Shown here: positions 1-8,294 of the stretch, piece after piece
Layout of the letters: each line of letters starts with the position of its first letter
Numbering within the stretch: the stretch's first letter is position 1
NCBI RefSeq assembly: GCF_016806835.2
Contig: NZ_CP086113.1
Coordinates: forward strand, 310,001-374,000
Length of the DNA: 64,000 nucleotides
Direction of reading: 5' to 3'
Origin: Skermanella rosea
GTDB taxonomy: Bacteria > Pseudomonadota > Alphaproteobacteria > Azospirillales > Azospirillaceae
Translations under genes and position numbers: made by a program
The notes under the pieces: model-generated
Told to the model about the DNA's origin: nothing
What the model saw: the letters and a program-made list of their open reading frames with translations, nothing else
The model's database searches: none

Positions 1-1077
1 CTCCACCCGGACGGCGCTGCATTCACAGGGAATCTCCGCCCCGTCGCTGGCGGTCAGGGCGCACTGCAGCCGGGCTACGGGTTCTCCGCCCTGCGCCTCG
101 CGAAGCCAACCCTGAACTCGGGGCCTGTCATTCTGCGCCACCAGGTCGATGAACTTCCGGCCACTGAGATCGCCCGGAGCGTAGCGGAGCAGGCGATTGG
201 CCGAGAGGACTTCCCCGACCAGCCGTCCCTGGGCATCGAGTGGCGAGATAAGGTCGGACGACAGGCGCAGCAGGTTGCGGAACCTGCGGATGCTCTCGGT
301 CGCCTTGACCGCCCGGGTCTCGACCTCGTCGGTATATCGGCGGTCGAGCCGGGACGCGAGCATGACGATCAGCAGCGCCGTGGAGAGCGTGATGAATATC
401 GCGAACGCCAGGAGGGAAACGGGTATCGGCGCTGCGTCATGGGAAGTCTGCCCGGGCGCCATGACCATGCGGCAGGAGGCTATGGCCGTGTAATGCATGC
501 TGCTGATCGCGATGCCCATGACCACGGCGCCGACGGCGGCCAGCCTGAGACTGGGGCTCGGTTTGAAGGCGATGAACAGCGCCGCGGTGGAGAGTGCCAT
601 CGCGAGAAACACCGACAGGGCCGCCAGGAAGGGATCATGGGTCATGACGGCGTCCATGCGCATCGCCGCCATCCCCATGAAATGCATGACGATGATGCCG
701 GAGCCCATGATGAAGCCGCCGAGGAGAAGGGTGGGCGCTGACCGCTGCCGGACCACTGCCAATCTCAGGCCGACCCAGGTCACCAGGATCGGCAGGACCA
801 GGGACGCGAAGGTCCACCAGAAATCATAGGTCACCATCATCGGCATGCGCAGGGCCAACATGCCGATGAAATGCATCGACCAGATACCGCCCCCAGCGGC
901 AATCGCGGCGGCGCTCAGCCAGACTGACCGCATGGATCCGGAGGCTGAACGCGCTCGCAGACAGATGTCGTAGGAGATGAGCGATGCCAGGATCGCGATG
1001 GCGATCGAGATAGCGACGATGCCGTAGTCGTAATCGAACACGACGATCTGGTTTGCTGGCAGGGCTTCGGATTGCAT
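1..1077 (-). CDS. MHYT-domain membrane sensor with PAS domain (partial, runs off left edge)
   Basis: Integral membrane sensor; the visible 359 residues are the N-terminal part of a longer signalling protein. An N-terminal membrane region of about seven hydrophobic segments carries three MHYT-type motifs (WSMHFIGM near residue 70, IVMHFMGM near 130, SMHYTA near 195), which in this family are proposed to bind a metal and sense O2, CO or NO. After the membrane part a short helical linker (about 245-265) leads into a PAS-like segment (DLISPLDAQGRLVGEVLSAN) cut by the window edge. The family usually continues into GGDEF/EAL or kinase domains, which cannot be seen here. The start is the ATG at 1075-1077; a GGGAGA sequence lies rather far upstream (about 17 nt), so the start is only moderately certain. 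Confidence 0.8.
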   Translation of the reverse strand, partial: MQSEALPANQIVVFDYDYGIVAISIAIAILASLISYDICLRARSASGSMRSVWLSAAAIAAGGGIWSMHFIGMLALRMPMMVTYDFWWTFASLVLPILVTWVGLRLAVVRQRSAPTLLLGGFIMGSGIIVMHFMGMAAMRMDAVMTHDPFLAALSVFLAMALSTAALFIAFKPSPSLRLAAVGAVVMGIAISSMHYTAIASCRMVMAPGQTSHDAAPIPVSLLAFAIFITLSTALLIVMLASRLDRRYTDEVETRAVKATESIRRFRNLLRLSSDLISPLDAQGRLVGEVLSANRLLRYAPGDLSGRKFIDLVAQNDRPRVQGWLREAQGGEPVARLQCALTASDGAEIPCECSAVRVE

Positions 1078-1196
1078 TCTTTTGGCTTTGTTATTCTCCC
1101 AAGACCCGCTCGAAACAATCCTGAAGCCTCAAAGTTTCCAAGTTTATTTGATTGCAATTGAGTAAAGTCATGATTCGATCGCATCGAGGCGCTTAA

Positions 1197-1290
1197 GCGA
1201 TCTTTGTCTACACCGACTCGGATCTTCACGCCCTCGATCTTCTTGCGGCCATCCAAACCGCGCCCGAAGCAGTTCGGCGCCGACCTTCGG
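1197..1290 (-). pseudogene. Possible IS5-like transposase remnant
   Basis: Read on the minus strand, a short stretch gives GRKKIEGVKIRVGVDKDRL. This resembles the G-KKI-G-K-H--VD--GL segment around the first catalytic Asp of IS5-family transposases. Nothing on either side continues the family, so at most this is a decayed fragment. The resemblance is short and could be chance. Confidence 0.3.
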
Positions 1291-1332
1291 GAACTCTCAT
1301 ACGGCAGCTGTCCGCTTGCGGACGGCGGAAGG

Positions 1333-1369
1333 GGCTGGGACCACGGCAATCGGCACCGTGGTCCCAGCC
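1333..1369. terminator. Perfect 14-bp inverted repeat, candidate terminator
   Basis: GGCTGGGACCACGG (1333-1346) and its exact reverse complement (1356-1369) flank a 9-nt loop. It lies 94 nt beyond the stop codon of the minus-strand dehydrogenase fragment, so a transcript of that gene would form it. No T-tract follows on either strand, so intrinsic termination is an inference. Confidence 0.4.
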
Positions 1370-1462
1370 GGCCCGGCCGCCTGCCGGGGTCTCACGGATG
1401 CCGTGCCGTTCCCGAGGTTTGGTTCCGGCGGTCACCCGCCGAAGCTCCCGGGTTTCGTCGCA

Positions 1463-2223
1463 TCAGTTCCCGCTGGCCTCGCTACCGGTGTCCATCGGTG
1501 AAATACGCCATACGGCTCCCTCGGTGCTGTCGTTGATGACGTAGACGGCGCCGTCCGGTCCTTGCGCCACGTCGCGGATTCGGCCACCCAGGGGAATGCG
1601 TTCAGCCTCGCGCGCCGTGTTCCCTTCGAAGGTCACGCGGACCATGGCCGTACCGCTCAGGGAGCCGATCAGGGCGCTGCCCTGCCACTCCGGGAAGAGG
1701 CCGGCATCGTAGAACACCATGCCGGACGGGGAGATCACCGGCGTCCACCGCATCACGGCGTCGGCGAACTCCGGTCGGGTCGACGGGTCGGGAATGTCGC
1801 GGCCGTCGTAATGCCGACCCCAGCTGACCACCGGCCAACCATAGTTCCCGCCAGCCCGCGGCCGGTTCAGTTCGTCTCCGCCGAGCGGCCCTATCTCGGC
1901 CACCCAGAGGATGCCGGTGGAGGGGTCGATCGCCGAGGCCTCGATGTTGCGATGGCCATAGGACCAGATGGCCTCATCCGCGCCGGCTTTGCCGACGAAG
2001 GGATTGTCGTCCGGGATCGTGCCGTCGCGGTTGAGGCGGACGACGGCGCCCAGCGTGTTCGAGAGGTCCTGCGCCGGCTCGAACTTGAAGCGCTCGCCCA
2101 GCGTCAGGAAAATGTGACCGTCGGAAGAGAAGACGATGCGATTCCCGAAATGGTTGGAGCCGTCGACCTTGGGCGTCTGCCGGAAGATAACCTGGAAATC
2201 TTCGATCCGGTTCTCCGACAACA
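1463..2223 (-). pseudogene. PQQ-dependent sugar dehydrogenase (glucose/sorbosone type), 5' part missing
   Basis: C-terminal two thirds of a periplasmic PQQ-dependent aldose dehydrogenase of the YliI/soluble glucose dehydrogenase family, a six-bladed beta-propeller that oxidises aldose sugars. Recognisable family segments include HFGNRIVFSSDGHIFLTLGER, GAVVRLNRDGTIPDDNPF, IWSYGHRNIEASA, EIGPLGGDELN and NYGWPVVSWG, then the last blade and a normal end (TGSEASGN). The N-terminal signal peptide and first blades, including the usual catalytic His region, are absent. The homologous sequence stops exactly at a 67-bp IS right end (2224-2290), and beyond that the DNA encodes a different gene on the other strand. 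The open frame continues through the IS sequence but that part is not dehydrogenase. A deletion next to an IS insertion is the simplest explanation. Confidence 0.8.
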
Positions 2224-2290
2224 GGACGGAAACAGGAACGCTGCGTTGTGAGGCGCGGAAGCTCGGCCCTTCAGGGCCGAGAGTAGTCAC
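2224..2290 (+). repeat. Solo right end of the IS605-type element at 19.3-21.0 kb (67 bp, identical)
   Basis: These 67 bp are identical, base for base, to 20974-21040, the right end of the complete IS605-type element. They contain the hairpin GCTCGGCCCT-tc-AGGGCCGAG and end in GTAGTCAC. In the complete element this segment encodes the last residues of TnpB and would be the 3' end of its omegaRNA scaffold. Here no tnpA or tnpB accompanies it. To its left is the broken dehydrogenase; to its right, after 7 nt, is the ATG of the histidine phosphatase. Confidence 0.85.
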
Positions 2291-2297
2291 CAAGCCG

Positions 2298-2762
2298 ATG
2301 CTCACCCAGAAACGCCACCCCCCGGACTCCCTCCCGAAAGCCCCGTGGAACGCCCTGCGGAACATCATCTTCCCGCTGTTCCTGGTGATCGCGGCTGGCA
2401 CGGCGTCATCCGCCCCGGCACAGCAGCTGCGCCCATCCACAGTGGATGAGGTGACCGGGAAATCCCTGGTCGAACGACTGCGCCGCGGCGGGCTGACCCT
2501 GTTCTTCCGGCACGCCGACACCAGCGGCATGCCCTGCGACAGGTCCTACGAGATCGGAGACCGCCCGGGCCAGCGCAATCTCTCGGCGGCGGGCCGGGAC
2601 CAGGCCGAACGGATCGGGCAGGCCCTGCGGGACCTCGGTATCCCGATAGCCGATCCCGTTCTTGCCGGGCCGGTATTCCGGGCCCGCGACACGGCCGAGA
2701 TCGCCTTCGGCAGCGCGGCCGTCGAAATTACCGACGGCCTGCTTGCGGACGATTATGCCGGC
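2298..2762 (+). pseudogene. Histidine phosphatase family protein, N-terminal part (interrupted by IS)
   Basis: N-terminal half of an exported histidine phosphatase (phosphoglycerate mutase-like fold). After a basic N-terminus there is a signal-peptide core (IIFPLFLVIAAGTASSAPA), then the RHG-type active-site motif LFFRHADTSG with the phospho-acceptor His, and the conserved RDTAEIAFG helix. The frame is open to a TGA at 2763-2765 that belongs to the inserted IS; the remainder of the gene resumes beyond about 4830 in the same reading phase. The ATG at 2298 is used because signal peptide and active site follow it in frame, but the 5' flank is an IS end, so the native promoter is probably gone. 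Confidence 0.75.
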
Positions 2763-4318
2763 TGAACCTCCCCACGGCCAAAGCCGGGGGTTCTGAGGGT
2801 GCCATCGCCCGAACTCTCCGCGGCTCTCGCTTGCGCTACAGCATCCGCGGCCTTGTCCCGGCGGCCATTCCTCTGTGACGGACGATCCGCTCCGACGCCA
2901 CCTCCGTTGCCGGGGCGGACGTGGGGACGGGCAAAGCCCGCCCCGCTCGCGGATTGCCTGAAGCCCGACGCCGCCCGTCCCAGCAGCGGTTCCGCAGCCG
3001 CCCAATGCAACGCGCATTGGGATGCGTCGAGCCTGTCCCGGTCGACGAAGCGTGCCAGCCACGCCGAGTACAGGTCGCGCTGCACCCGGCTGCCGTCGGC
3101 GAACACGTGCCACCGCTGGGACAGCGGCTTCCTCACGTACCCGCCCGTGTCGTGGCTGAACTGCGACAGCCGCGTCGTCCGCGTCGCGAACTCGACCACC
3201 GAAGCGCCGGCACTCGCAGCCTTGCGCTTCAGCGTCGAGACGAACAGGGACGGCGCGCGCCGCCTCACGCTCCGGCCGAAATTCTTCTGGAAGCTCCGGT
3301 AGCTCACTTTCTCCGTTTTGATGAGGTTGCCCTGCGCCAGCACCCGGTTGGCGAGTTCGCCATGGGCACGCTTGCGCTCGGCGGCAAGACGCCGCTCCAG
3401 GTCGGCCTTGGTCGCGCACAGGACGCGATATCGCCCGGAGCGCATTTTGATCCGCACTCCCTTGCGATAGGTGCCGTTGGCGTTGAAGGCGTCGGGGTTC
3501 GTCGCCCGGCGGGACCGGTCCATGGCGCGCTGCAGGCGGCGGATCACCGCGTCCATGTCGGCCACGCCGGGGCAGAACGGCTCCAGCGTGGCGTCCGTGT
3601 CCGACACGGCGGCGATGGTGCCGGGCCCGAGGTCCAGGCCGACGACGCCGTCGCCGACCGGCAGGCGCTCCTTGCGCGGTGCCAACCCTTCCTGCACCAG
3701 CTGGGCGTACCACCGCACCTTTCCGCGAATGGTCCGCCGCAGGACCCGGACGTACTTGGTGCGGCACGACAGCGCCTGCTCCTGCCAGCGGTCGCGGTCG
3801 CGCGGGTCGAGCATCAGCGGCAGCACGAGGCCGTCCCACAGCACGACCGGCTTCTCGTCCTGCCAGCGCAGGCGGATCACGGCGTCGCCCTTGCCCTCGA
3901 CCGAGTGCAGGCGGTTCCGGCCCTTGAAGCGGGGCCGTCCGCGCTTGCCGAAGGCGTGCATCTGCACCGCCTTGAAGGCGCGCAAGGACGTGGTCTGCGT
4001 GTCGTGGCTGCCGAGGTGCCGGCCGATCCAGCAGGCGTCGCGGCACGCCTCGGCGTGCTTCTGGATGGACCCCGAGGAGAAGTCGAAGCGTTCCATCGTC
4101 GCCTTGAACAGCGCCGTGCGCTCCTTGCCCTTCGGCAGGGTGCGGGCGGCCTGCCAGTCCATGGACTGGCGCATCAGGGCAAGGCGCTTCAGCGTCTCGC
4201 CCAGGCAGGCGTTGTAGACGTGGCGGGCCGCCTCCAGGCGCACCTCCAGCGCGCGCTCGTCCGCGGCACTGGTGCATAGCGGGAACTCGGCGATAAAGGA
4301 GGGGGTGGCGGCGCGCAT
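2753..4318 (-). CDS. tnpB: TnpB-family RNA-guided nuclease (zinc-ribbon-less type)
   Basis: A 521-residue TnpB-like protein of the IS200/IS605 superfamily; characterised members cut DNA guided by an omegaRNA made from the element's right end. RuvC-like motifs are visible: VVGLDLGPGTIAAVSD (first Asp, about residue 230), IKTEKVSYRSF (Glu, about 345) and QRDLYSAWLARF (third acidic position, about 430). The paired CxxC zinc ribbon that normally sits before the third motif is absent; the corresponding stretch reads RWHVFADGSRV. The last 60-70 residues are low-complexity and coincide with the DNA right end; the stop codon at 2753-2755 is supplied by the flanking phosphatase gene. The partner tnpA is dead, so this copy may be immobile while still able to make a nuclease. 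Confidence 0.75.
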   Translation of the reverse strand: MRAATPSFIAEFPLCTSAADERALEVRLEAARHVYNACLGETLKRLALMRQSMDWQAARTLPKGKERTALFKATMERFDFSSGSIQKHAEACRDACWIGRHLGSHDTQTTSLRAFKAVQMHAFGKRGRPRFKGRNRLHSVEGKGDAVIRLRWQDEKPVVLWDGLVLPLMLDPRDRDRWQEQALSCRTKYVRVLRRTIRGKVRWYAQLVQEGLAPRKERLPVGDGVVGLDLGPGTIAAVSDTDATLEPFCPGVADMDAVIRRLQRAMDRSRRATNPDAFNANGTYRKGVRIKMRSGRYRVLCATKADLERRLAAERKRAHGELANRVLAQGNLIKTEKVSYRSFQKNFGRSVRRRAPSLFVSTLKRKAASAGASVVEFATRTTRLSQFSHDTGGYVRKPLSQRWHVFADGSRVQRDLYSAWLARFVDRDRLDASQCALHWAAAEPLLGRAASGFRQSASGAGFARPHVRPGNGGGVGADRPSQRNGRRDKAADAVAQARAAESSGDGTLRTPGFGRGEVQPA

Positions 4319-4830
4319 GGTTCAGACGTTCTTCTGGCTCTCGATGTACTGCTTGATGGCGGCGAGCGGAGCGCTGCCGACGGTTCAGACGAAGTAGGAG
4401 TTGGTCCACAGGCTCGGCAGACGGGACTTCAGCCGGAGGAACTCCTCGCGCCACAGACCCGACGGGCGGCCCTTGACGGCGCGCACCAGCCGGCGGATTC
4501 CGAACTGCGGGTCGCAGCCGACGAGCAGATGACCGTGATCCGGCATGATCTCCATCTCGATCAATTCAACGCCAGCTTCTTCGCACACTCCAGCGATGAT
4601 GCTTCAGGCGGGCGTCGATGAGCGGTTCAAGAACCTTGCGACGGTACTTGGGGCACCAGATCACATGGTCCTTGCAGGACTATACGACGCCGGCGTTCAT
4701 GAGGCACGCATCCATGCAGGTTCAATGGCATGGCGCTGATAACGATCAGGGGATTTCGCCTACTGCGAAGACGCCGCTGTCCCCACGGCTGAGGCCAAGG
4801 CCTTGCGCGGCGTCAGGTCGCGGTTTCGGT
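2763..4830 (-). mobile_element. IS200/IS605-type element inserted in the histidine phosphatase gene (right boundary approximate)
   Basis: A minus-strand element with a degenerate tnpA (4322-4720) followed by a long tnpB. Its right end at 2763-2792 has the hairpin typical of the group (AACCTCCCCAC-GGC-caaa-GCC-GGGGGTT). Both flanks encode parts of one histidine phosphatase, which shows it is an insertion. As expected for this HUH-type family there is no terminal inverted repeat or target duplication, so the ends are inferred: the left flank is fixed at about 2762 by loss of phosphatase coding, the other lies somewhere in 4745-4835. Confidence 0.7.
4322..4720 (-). pseudogene. tnpA: IS200-type TnpA transposase, inactivated
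   Basis: Y1 HUH transposase that would catalyse single-strand excision and insertion of the element. Recognisable blocks are HVIWCPKYRRKVLEP, CEEAGVELIEMEIMPDH, HLLVGCDPQFGIRRL and LPSLWTNSYFV. At least three lesions are visible: an in-frame TAG at 4680-4682, a frameshift near 4604, and a TGA at 4385-4387 where relatives have Ala-Thr-Val-Gly. The catalytic tyrosine lies after that last stop (KQYIESQKNV). The HUH motif reads HGH instead of the usual HVH. The original stop is at 4322-4324. Confidence 0.8.
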
Positions 4831-4831
4831 C

Positions 4832-5072
4832 ACGCCTCGACTGGGTTCTCTCGGAGCATCGGCGGCTGTTCTCCGCGCCGGTGGCTCCGGGAACGAACCG
4901 CGTGCTGGTCGGGCATCGGACACCCGCCATCATGGTGCTCGGCAGCGTCGCCGCCGGGGAGGCTTTCCCGGAGGGATCCGCGATCATCCTGGAGCCGGAG
5001 CGCGGCGGAGCCGGTGTTCTCGGCATCCTGATGCTGGCCCCGCCGGTCGGAACCGGCTTTCACACCTGCTGA
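4832..5072 (+). pseudogene. Histidine phosphatase family protein, C-terminal part
   Basis: Continuation of the gene begun at 2298, in the same reading phase. The segment WVLSEHRRLFSAPVAPG followed by NRVLVGHRTPAIMVLG contains the second catalytic His (VGH) expected in the C-terminal half of this family, then FPEGSAIILEP and a short tail ending in FHTC. Together the two parts give about 230 residues, a normal length. The left boundary is set by where phosphatase-like sequence becomes convincing and is approximate. Confidence 0.65.
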
Positions 5073-5224
5073 TCCGGGGGGCCCCGCTCCATGCGTAGCG
5101 GTTACGATCGCTTCCGTCCGGGTGCGGCAGCGAGAGGCCGAGCGTGGCGCCGGCCGTCCCGGCCTCCGGTCCCCGAGCCGTCCCGATCCTGCCGTACCCT
5201 GGCCGGACCGTTGTCCGCCGCAGG

Positions 5225-6926
5225 TCACGCCGTCGCCGGTTTCGGCTCCAGTCCTGGAACGACATCGGCTTGGTGCTCGACCACGATGTCGCGGTCGACC
5301 GAGCGCCGCTCGCCGTCGATGCGCTCGATCAGCAGGAACGCCCGTTCGGCGCTTCCGAGGATCGCCAGCAGCGACCCTCTCTCCGTCGGGGCCAGTTCAT
5401 CCAGTTTCAGGCATTTCCGGCGCAGTTCCGCGAGCCCGGATATGCGCTGATCCGCGGCGACGGCGGTCGCGCTCCGGGCCGAGCCCGGCAGCACGATCCC
5501 CATGGCGTCGGAGACCTGATCGAGGATGCCGTTGACCACTTCCCGGCCCGACGGCGAGAACTCCTCGCGCTTGACCCGCTGGGCAATCTGATGAAGGGTT
5601 TCACCCAGGCTTTCGGTGAAATCGGCCTCCTCGATCAGGCTTGCGACCAGATCGGCCTGCCCGTAGGGCTGGCCCGGCGTCAGCAGCGAGGATGCGAACA
5701 CGCCGATGTCCCGGCTCAGATTGCCGAGATTGGCATGGTGGGCCTGGGGATCCTTCAAGGCGTCCGGCATGCCCCGCGCAATGTCCAGGTAAAGGGTGCC
5801 GGCCTCCAGATGCCGCTCAATCTCCTTACGAAGCGCAGGAACGCCTTGGACGATGTCACCCCGCAGGTTGGCGGCAAGGTACTTCGGCAGGGAATAATCC
5901 TCGATGTCCTCGGACGCGTCATGCCCGATGCGGCACAGTACCCGCTCGAACACGCCGACGAAGGGGAACAGCAGCAACGTGTTGAAGATGTTGAAGAAGG
6001 TCGAATACAAACCGATCGCGACCGGCACGAGCGGGTAGGTTTCCCTGCCGTTCACCATCATCGGGATCCCGGGGTCGCCGCCGAACCACTGCATGGCGAA
6101 ACGGAGCACGTCCATGGAGAGGAAGAACAGCGGGATGGTCACCAGGACGCCGATGATGTTGAACGATATGTGGGCATACGCGGCGCGCTTGGCGTTCTTG
6201 GACAGGTTCAGCGACGCTATCCAGGAGGTGATGGTCGTTCCCAGATCGGCACCGAGCGAGAAGGCCACGGCGGTCTGCCAGTCGAGAATACCGGACGCTC
6301 CGAGGCCCATCACGATGCCGATGGTCGCCGAGGAGGAATGGATCATCGCGGTGACCAGCGCCGCCGTTCCGACGCAGGTGAGCAGGCCGATGAAATCGTC
6401 CGCCCGCAGCGAGGAGATCGCCAACATCACCTCCGGCATGGCGCGGAGCGGTTTCAGGCCCCCGGTCATCAGGTTGAGGCCGTAGAAGATCAGGGAGAAC
6501 CCTATGCAGGCCAGGGCGATGTTCTTCGTCCTGTCCGACTTCGAGAAAATGTAGATGAGGGCGAAGAAGCCGGCCAGCAGCAGGCCCAGCGGGCCAAGGG
6601 GGCAGGGCGATCAGGCCGTTTCCCAACGTCGTCCCGATGTTCGCTCCCATGATCACGCTGATCGCCGGGCGCAGGCCGACGACTCCGGCATTGACCATGC
6701 CGACGACCATGACCGTCATCGCCGTCGAGGATTGGATCACGCCGGTGATGATGGTGCCGGCGAATACGCCTTTGAGCGGAGTTCCCGCCAACTTGGCGAG
6801 CAGCGCACGCATCCGGTTGGCGGCGACGGCCTGGATGCCGTTCGACATGAACTCGAGGCCAAGCATGAAGATGCCCAGACCACCGATCACGGGAACGATG
6901 ATCTGGGTGAAGATATCGACCTGCAT
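5225..6926 (-). pseudogene. Na+/Pi cotransporter family protein (NptA/YjbB type) with 1-nt frameshift
   Basis: Sodium-dependent phosphate transporter with two Na/Pi-cotransporter repeats and a C-terminal PhoU-like helical domain. The first repeat is clear (MQVDIFTQIIVPVIGGLGIF, TGVIQSSTAMTVMVVG, MGANIGTTLGNGLIALP). The second repeat (MIHSSSATIGIVMG, GADLGTTITSW) and the PhoU-like tail lie in another frame. The frames join at a run of five G on the plus strand (6598-6602). Removing one base restores LPLGPLGLLLAGFFALIYIF and a continuous protein of about 566 residues. This is either a genuine inactivating indel or a homopolymer sequencing error. The start at 6926 has an AGGA ribosome-binding site 7 nt upstream. 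The gene follows pstS by 44 nt on the same strand, so the two form one phosphate-uptake operon. Confidence 0.8.
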
Positions 6927-6970
6927 GAGCTGTCCTTTTCGGGGCCCGTCCTGACGGGGGCCGGTTGCTC

Positions 6971-8053
6971 TTACTTGGAACTGGCTTCCCAGTAGGATTT
7001 GATCTGGCCGACGAGGGAGTCCGGCAGCGGCACGTAATCCAGATCGACGGCATCCTGCTGCCAGTGCGCCAAGGCTCCGCCGAAGAAGCGCAGGGTGCGG
7101 TCGGTACCGGAACGGGGCTCCCGGGGCATCAGCGCGTAGACGGTGGCCGCGATCGGGTAGGCCTCGGCGTCGGCGGTTTCGGTGAGAAGAAGGCTGAAAT
7201 GGCGCGAGCCCGCCCAGTCCGCGCCGGCGACGGCCGCGGCGATGCTCCGGCGCGATGGTGCCCTGAACTGCCCCGCGCGGTTCTCGACCAGGGCCGAGGG
7301 CAGCCCGACCCGCAAGGCCTGGCCGAGTTCGACATAACCGATGGAGTTCGGGTCGTCCGACACGGCCTCGACGATGCCGCCACTGCCTCTGACCCCGGCG
7401 CCGACTGGCCATTTCAGCTCGGTATCGATCCCGACCCGCTCCCGCCAGTCCGTGCTGGCATGGGCGAGATATGCCGCGAAGTTGTAAGTGGTGCCGGATC
7501 CGTCGCTCCGGTGGACGACCTTGATCGGCGCGTCCGGCAGCGTGAGCTCCGGGTTGAGCGCGCGCAGGGCCGGGTGCGACCATCTATCGACCGTTCCCAT
7601 GTAGATGTCGGCCAGCACCGCCCCGGAAAGGCGCAGGGCGCCGCTTTCGATCCCTGGCAGATTGAAGACGACCGCGATGCCGCCCGTGGTGATGGGGAAC
7701 TGCATGAGCCCGTGCCGGTCCACCTCCTCGGCCGGCATGGGCCTTTCGGATGCGCCGAAATCCACGGCCCGGGCGATGACCCGCATGGTGCCGCCCAGTG
7801 AACCGACCGGCTCGTAGTCGATGCCGCCGGCCATGACGCCGAACAGCGAGCCCAGGCCGCCCTCTGGAGCGGCCGGTCGATTTGGCAGGGCGGCGACATA
7901 GCCGCCGTTCTCCTCGGATGCCTGGAAGTTCTGGCTCCAACGGCTGAGCAGCGGAAAAACGAACGTCGATCCTGCCCCCGTCAAGGGTTCGGCTTGGGTC
8001 GGGGAGACTGCGGCCAGGCAGGCGAATAAGGCGGCGATGAGGAGGCGACCCAT
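6971..8053 (-). CDS. pstS: Phosphate ABC transporter substrate-binding protein PstS
   Basis: Periplasmic phosphate-binding protein, 360 residues. A signal peptide (LLIAALFACLAAVSPTQA) is followed by the family start LTGAGSTFVFPLLSRW; phosphate-ligand segments include the Ser in GAGSTF and HRSDGSGTTYNFAAYL near residue 190. The usual membrane partners PstC, PstA and PstB are not adjacent; instead a Na/Pi cotransporter gene lies downstream. PstS may therefore feed a transporter encoded elsewhere, or serve in phosphate sensing. A Pho-box-like repeat 73-90 nt upstream suggests PhoB control. Confidence 0.88.
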   Translation of the reverse strand: MGRLLIAALFACLAAVSPTQAEPLTGAGSTFVFPLLSRWSQNFQASEENGGYVAALPNRPAAPEGGLGSLFGVMAGGIDYEPVGSLGGTMRVIARAVDFGASERPMPAEEVDRHGLMQFPITTGGIAVVFNLPGIESGALRLSGAVLADIYMGTVDRWSHPALRALNPELTLPDAPIKVVHRSDGSGTTYNFAAYLAHASTDWRERVGIDTELKWPVGAGVRGSGGIVEAVSDDPNSIGYVELGQALRVGLPSALVENRAGQFRAPSRRSIAAAVAGADWAGSRHFSLLLTETADAEAYPIAATVYALMPREPRSGTDRTLRFFGGALAHWQQDAVDLDYVPLPDSLVGQIKSYWEASSK

Positions 8054-8125
8054 GAAATCACCGGCATGTAACGGGACGCAGAATATCCCGGGTCATCGAT
8101 TACCGGCGCAGCATAGTTTTCAGGC

Positions 8126-8142
8126 ATGACATTTGGATGACG
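8126..8142 (-). promoter_or_regulatory. Candidate Pho box upstream of pstS
   Basis: On the minus strand, CGTCATC and ATGTCAT are direct repeats whose GTCAT cores are 11 bp apart, as in the PhoB consensus (CTGTCAT, 4-bp spacer, CTGTCAT). A -10-like TATGCT follows about 15 nt downstream. The site lies 73 nt in front of the pstS ATG. It is recognised from consensus only. Confidence 0.5.
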
Positions 8143-8284
8143 GGTGCAGCGTTTCATGAAACCTGCTCCATCTGCGCCAGGAGCCGACGAAATTTCGGGA
8201 AGACGGAATCAACGCCGGTTCTCTTCTTCGTATGTGCCAGCGCCGGACCTTTCGAGCCGTTCCTGCCGCAAGATTTCTGTCTGT

Positions 8285-8294
8285 CATATGTAGT
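8285..8294. repeat. Target-site duplication, left copy (10 bp)
   Basis: CATATGTAGT immediately left of the ISAs1-type element; the identical 10 bp stand immediately right of it at 9570-9579. Ten base pairs is within the range known for ISAs1-family insertions. Confidence 0.9.

Larger units (their letters stand above)
1078..1462. other. Intergenic stretch with IS remnant and strong hairpin
   Basis: No intact gene is credible here. It holds a short transposase-like remnant (about 1197-1290, minus strand) and a perfect long inverted repeat (1333-1369), listed separately. Open frames in this stretch have no family resemblance and look like GC-rich chance frames. Confidence 0.6.

Noticed and set aside
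2406-4454. 682-residue minus-strand open frame
   Set aside because: An out-of-frame reading of the tnpA/tnpB region, low-complexity and Arg/Pro-rich.
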